This document shows positions 6,522 to 6,768 of a stretch of DNA of 6,768 bases, piece after piece (position 1 is the stretch's first letter; each line of letters starts with the position of its first letter). The stretch lies in contig NZ_ALPT02000130.1 of assembly GCF_000292245.2 (NCBI RefSeq), positions 1-6,768 of the forward strand. The letters are read 5' to 3'. Under the pieces are notes generated by a model, which was not told the origin of the DNA, searched no databases, and was given only the letters and a program-made list of their open reading frames with translations. The translations under genes and the position numbers were made by a program. Source of the DNA: Alkalihalobacillus alcalophilus ATCC 27647 = CGMCC 1.3604. Lineage in GTDB: Bacteria > Bacillota > Bacilli > Bacillales > Bacillaceae_D.

Positions 6522-6768
6522 CGGAAAGTCATAAGCAAAGAGCGGGAAAAGCCAACTAGGTTCCGACATTAAGTCGGAAAGTCATAAGCAAAGAGCGGGA
6601 AAAGCCAACTAGATTCCGACATTAAGCCGGAAAGTCATAAGCAAGGAGCGGGAAAAGCCAAGTAGGTTCCGACATTAAGCCAGAAAGTCATAAGCAAAGA
6701 GCGGGAAAAGCCAACTAGATTCCGACATTAAGCCGGAAAGTCATAAGCAAAGAGCCGGAAAAACCAAC
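6522..6768. repeat. 53-bp tandem direct repeat array (4 full copies plus a partial fifth)
   Basis: Copies start at 6522, 6575, 6628, 6681 and 6734, exactly 53 bp apart. The fifth is cut by the window end after 35 bp, so the array probably continues. Each unit begins CGGAAAGTCATAAGCAAAGA, has GCGGGAAAAGCCAACTAG in the middle and ends TTCCGACATTAAG plus T or C. Copies differ at only a few positions: G or A at unit position 39, A to G at 18 and C to G at 35 in copy 3, G to A at position 2 in copy 4, G to C at position 23 and G to A at position 30 in copy 5. Stops occur in all frames on both strands, and 53 is not a multiple of 3, so the array is non-coding. There are no variable spacers, so it is not CRISPR. 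I do not recognise the family with certainty. Confidence 0.95.
6561..6579. repeat. Perfect inverted repeat spanning the first unit junction of the array
   Basis: TTCCGAC (6561-6567) and GTCGGAA (6573-6579) are perfect 7-bp inverted arms around ATTAA, formed by the end of copy 1 and the start of copy 2. At later junctions the T of GTCGGAA is C, giving one A/C mismatch. The copy 3/4 junction carries a second mismatch because that copy starts CAG. It could fold as a hairpin or be a two-fold protein site; no T-run follows, so it is not a terminator. Confidence 0.8.

Noticed and set aside
6522..6768. CRISPR-like regular repeats
   Set aside because: The whole 53-bp unit is conserved and there are no variable spacers between copies; no cas gene is in the window.

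Overview
The window looks like part of a low-GC Gram-positive (Bacillaceae-type) chromosome. The evidence is AT-rich DNA, strong GGAGG/GAGGTG ribosome binding sites, compact U-tailed intrinsic terminators, and proteins that resemble Bacillus families: SacC-like levanase, LmrB/YhcA-like exporter, Bacillus cereus-type second MurB, and YcgJ-like methyltransferase. All identifications come from motif reading and remembered family sequences; no database search was run. All genes are on the + strand.

Layout. Positions 2-106 hold the last 34 codons of an upstream gene, closed by a terminator at 105-138. A two-gene fructan-use operon follows: an exported or membrane-anchored GH32 levanase/fructanase (179-1732) and, 33 bp later, a PfkB-family fructokinase (1766-2740), with a terminator at 2757-2790. 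Next are three genes that each appear to be a separate transcription unit with its own terminator: a 14-helix DHA2-type drug exporter (2906-4327), a stand-alone UDP-N-acetylenolpyruvoylglucosamine reductase MurB (4543-5472), and a class I SAM-dependent methyltransferase of the UbiE/YcgJ type (5588-6379). The last 247 bp are a non-coding array of a 53-bp direct repeat, with four full copies and a fifth cut by the window end.

How the genes work together. Only the first pair is a clear functional unit. The levanase would release fructose outside the cell from levan, inulin-type fructans or sucrose. The fructokinase would phosphorylate fructose after uptake by a transporter not seen in this window. 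The exporter, MurB and methyltransferase are housekeeping or accessory genes with no evident pathway link to each other.

I do not see a convincing undescribed multi-gene system. The least explained element is the 53-bp tandem repeat array at the right edge. It is non-coding, has exact spacing, carries an A/G variant that alternates between copies, and has a hairpin-forming unit junction.
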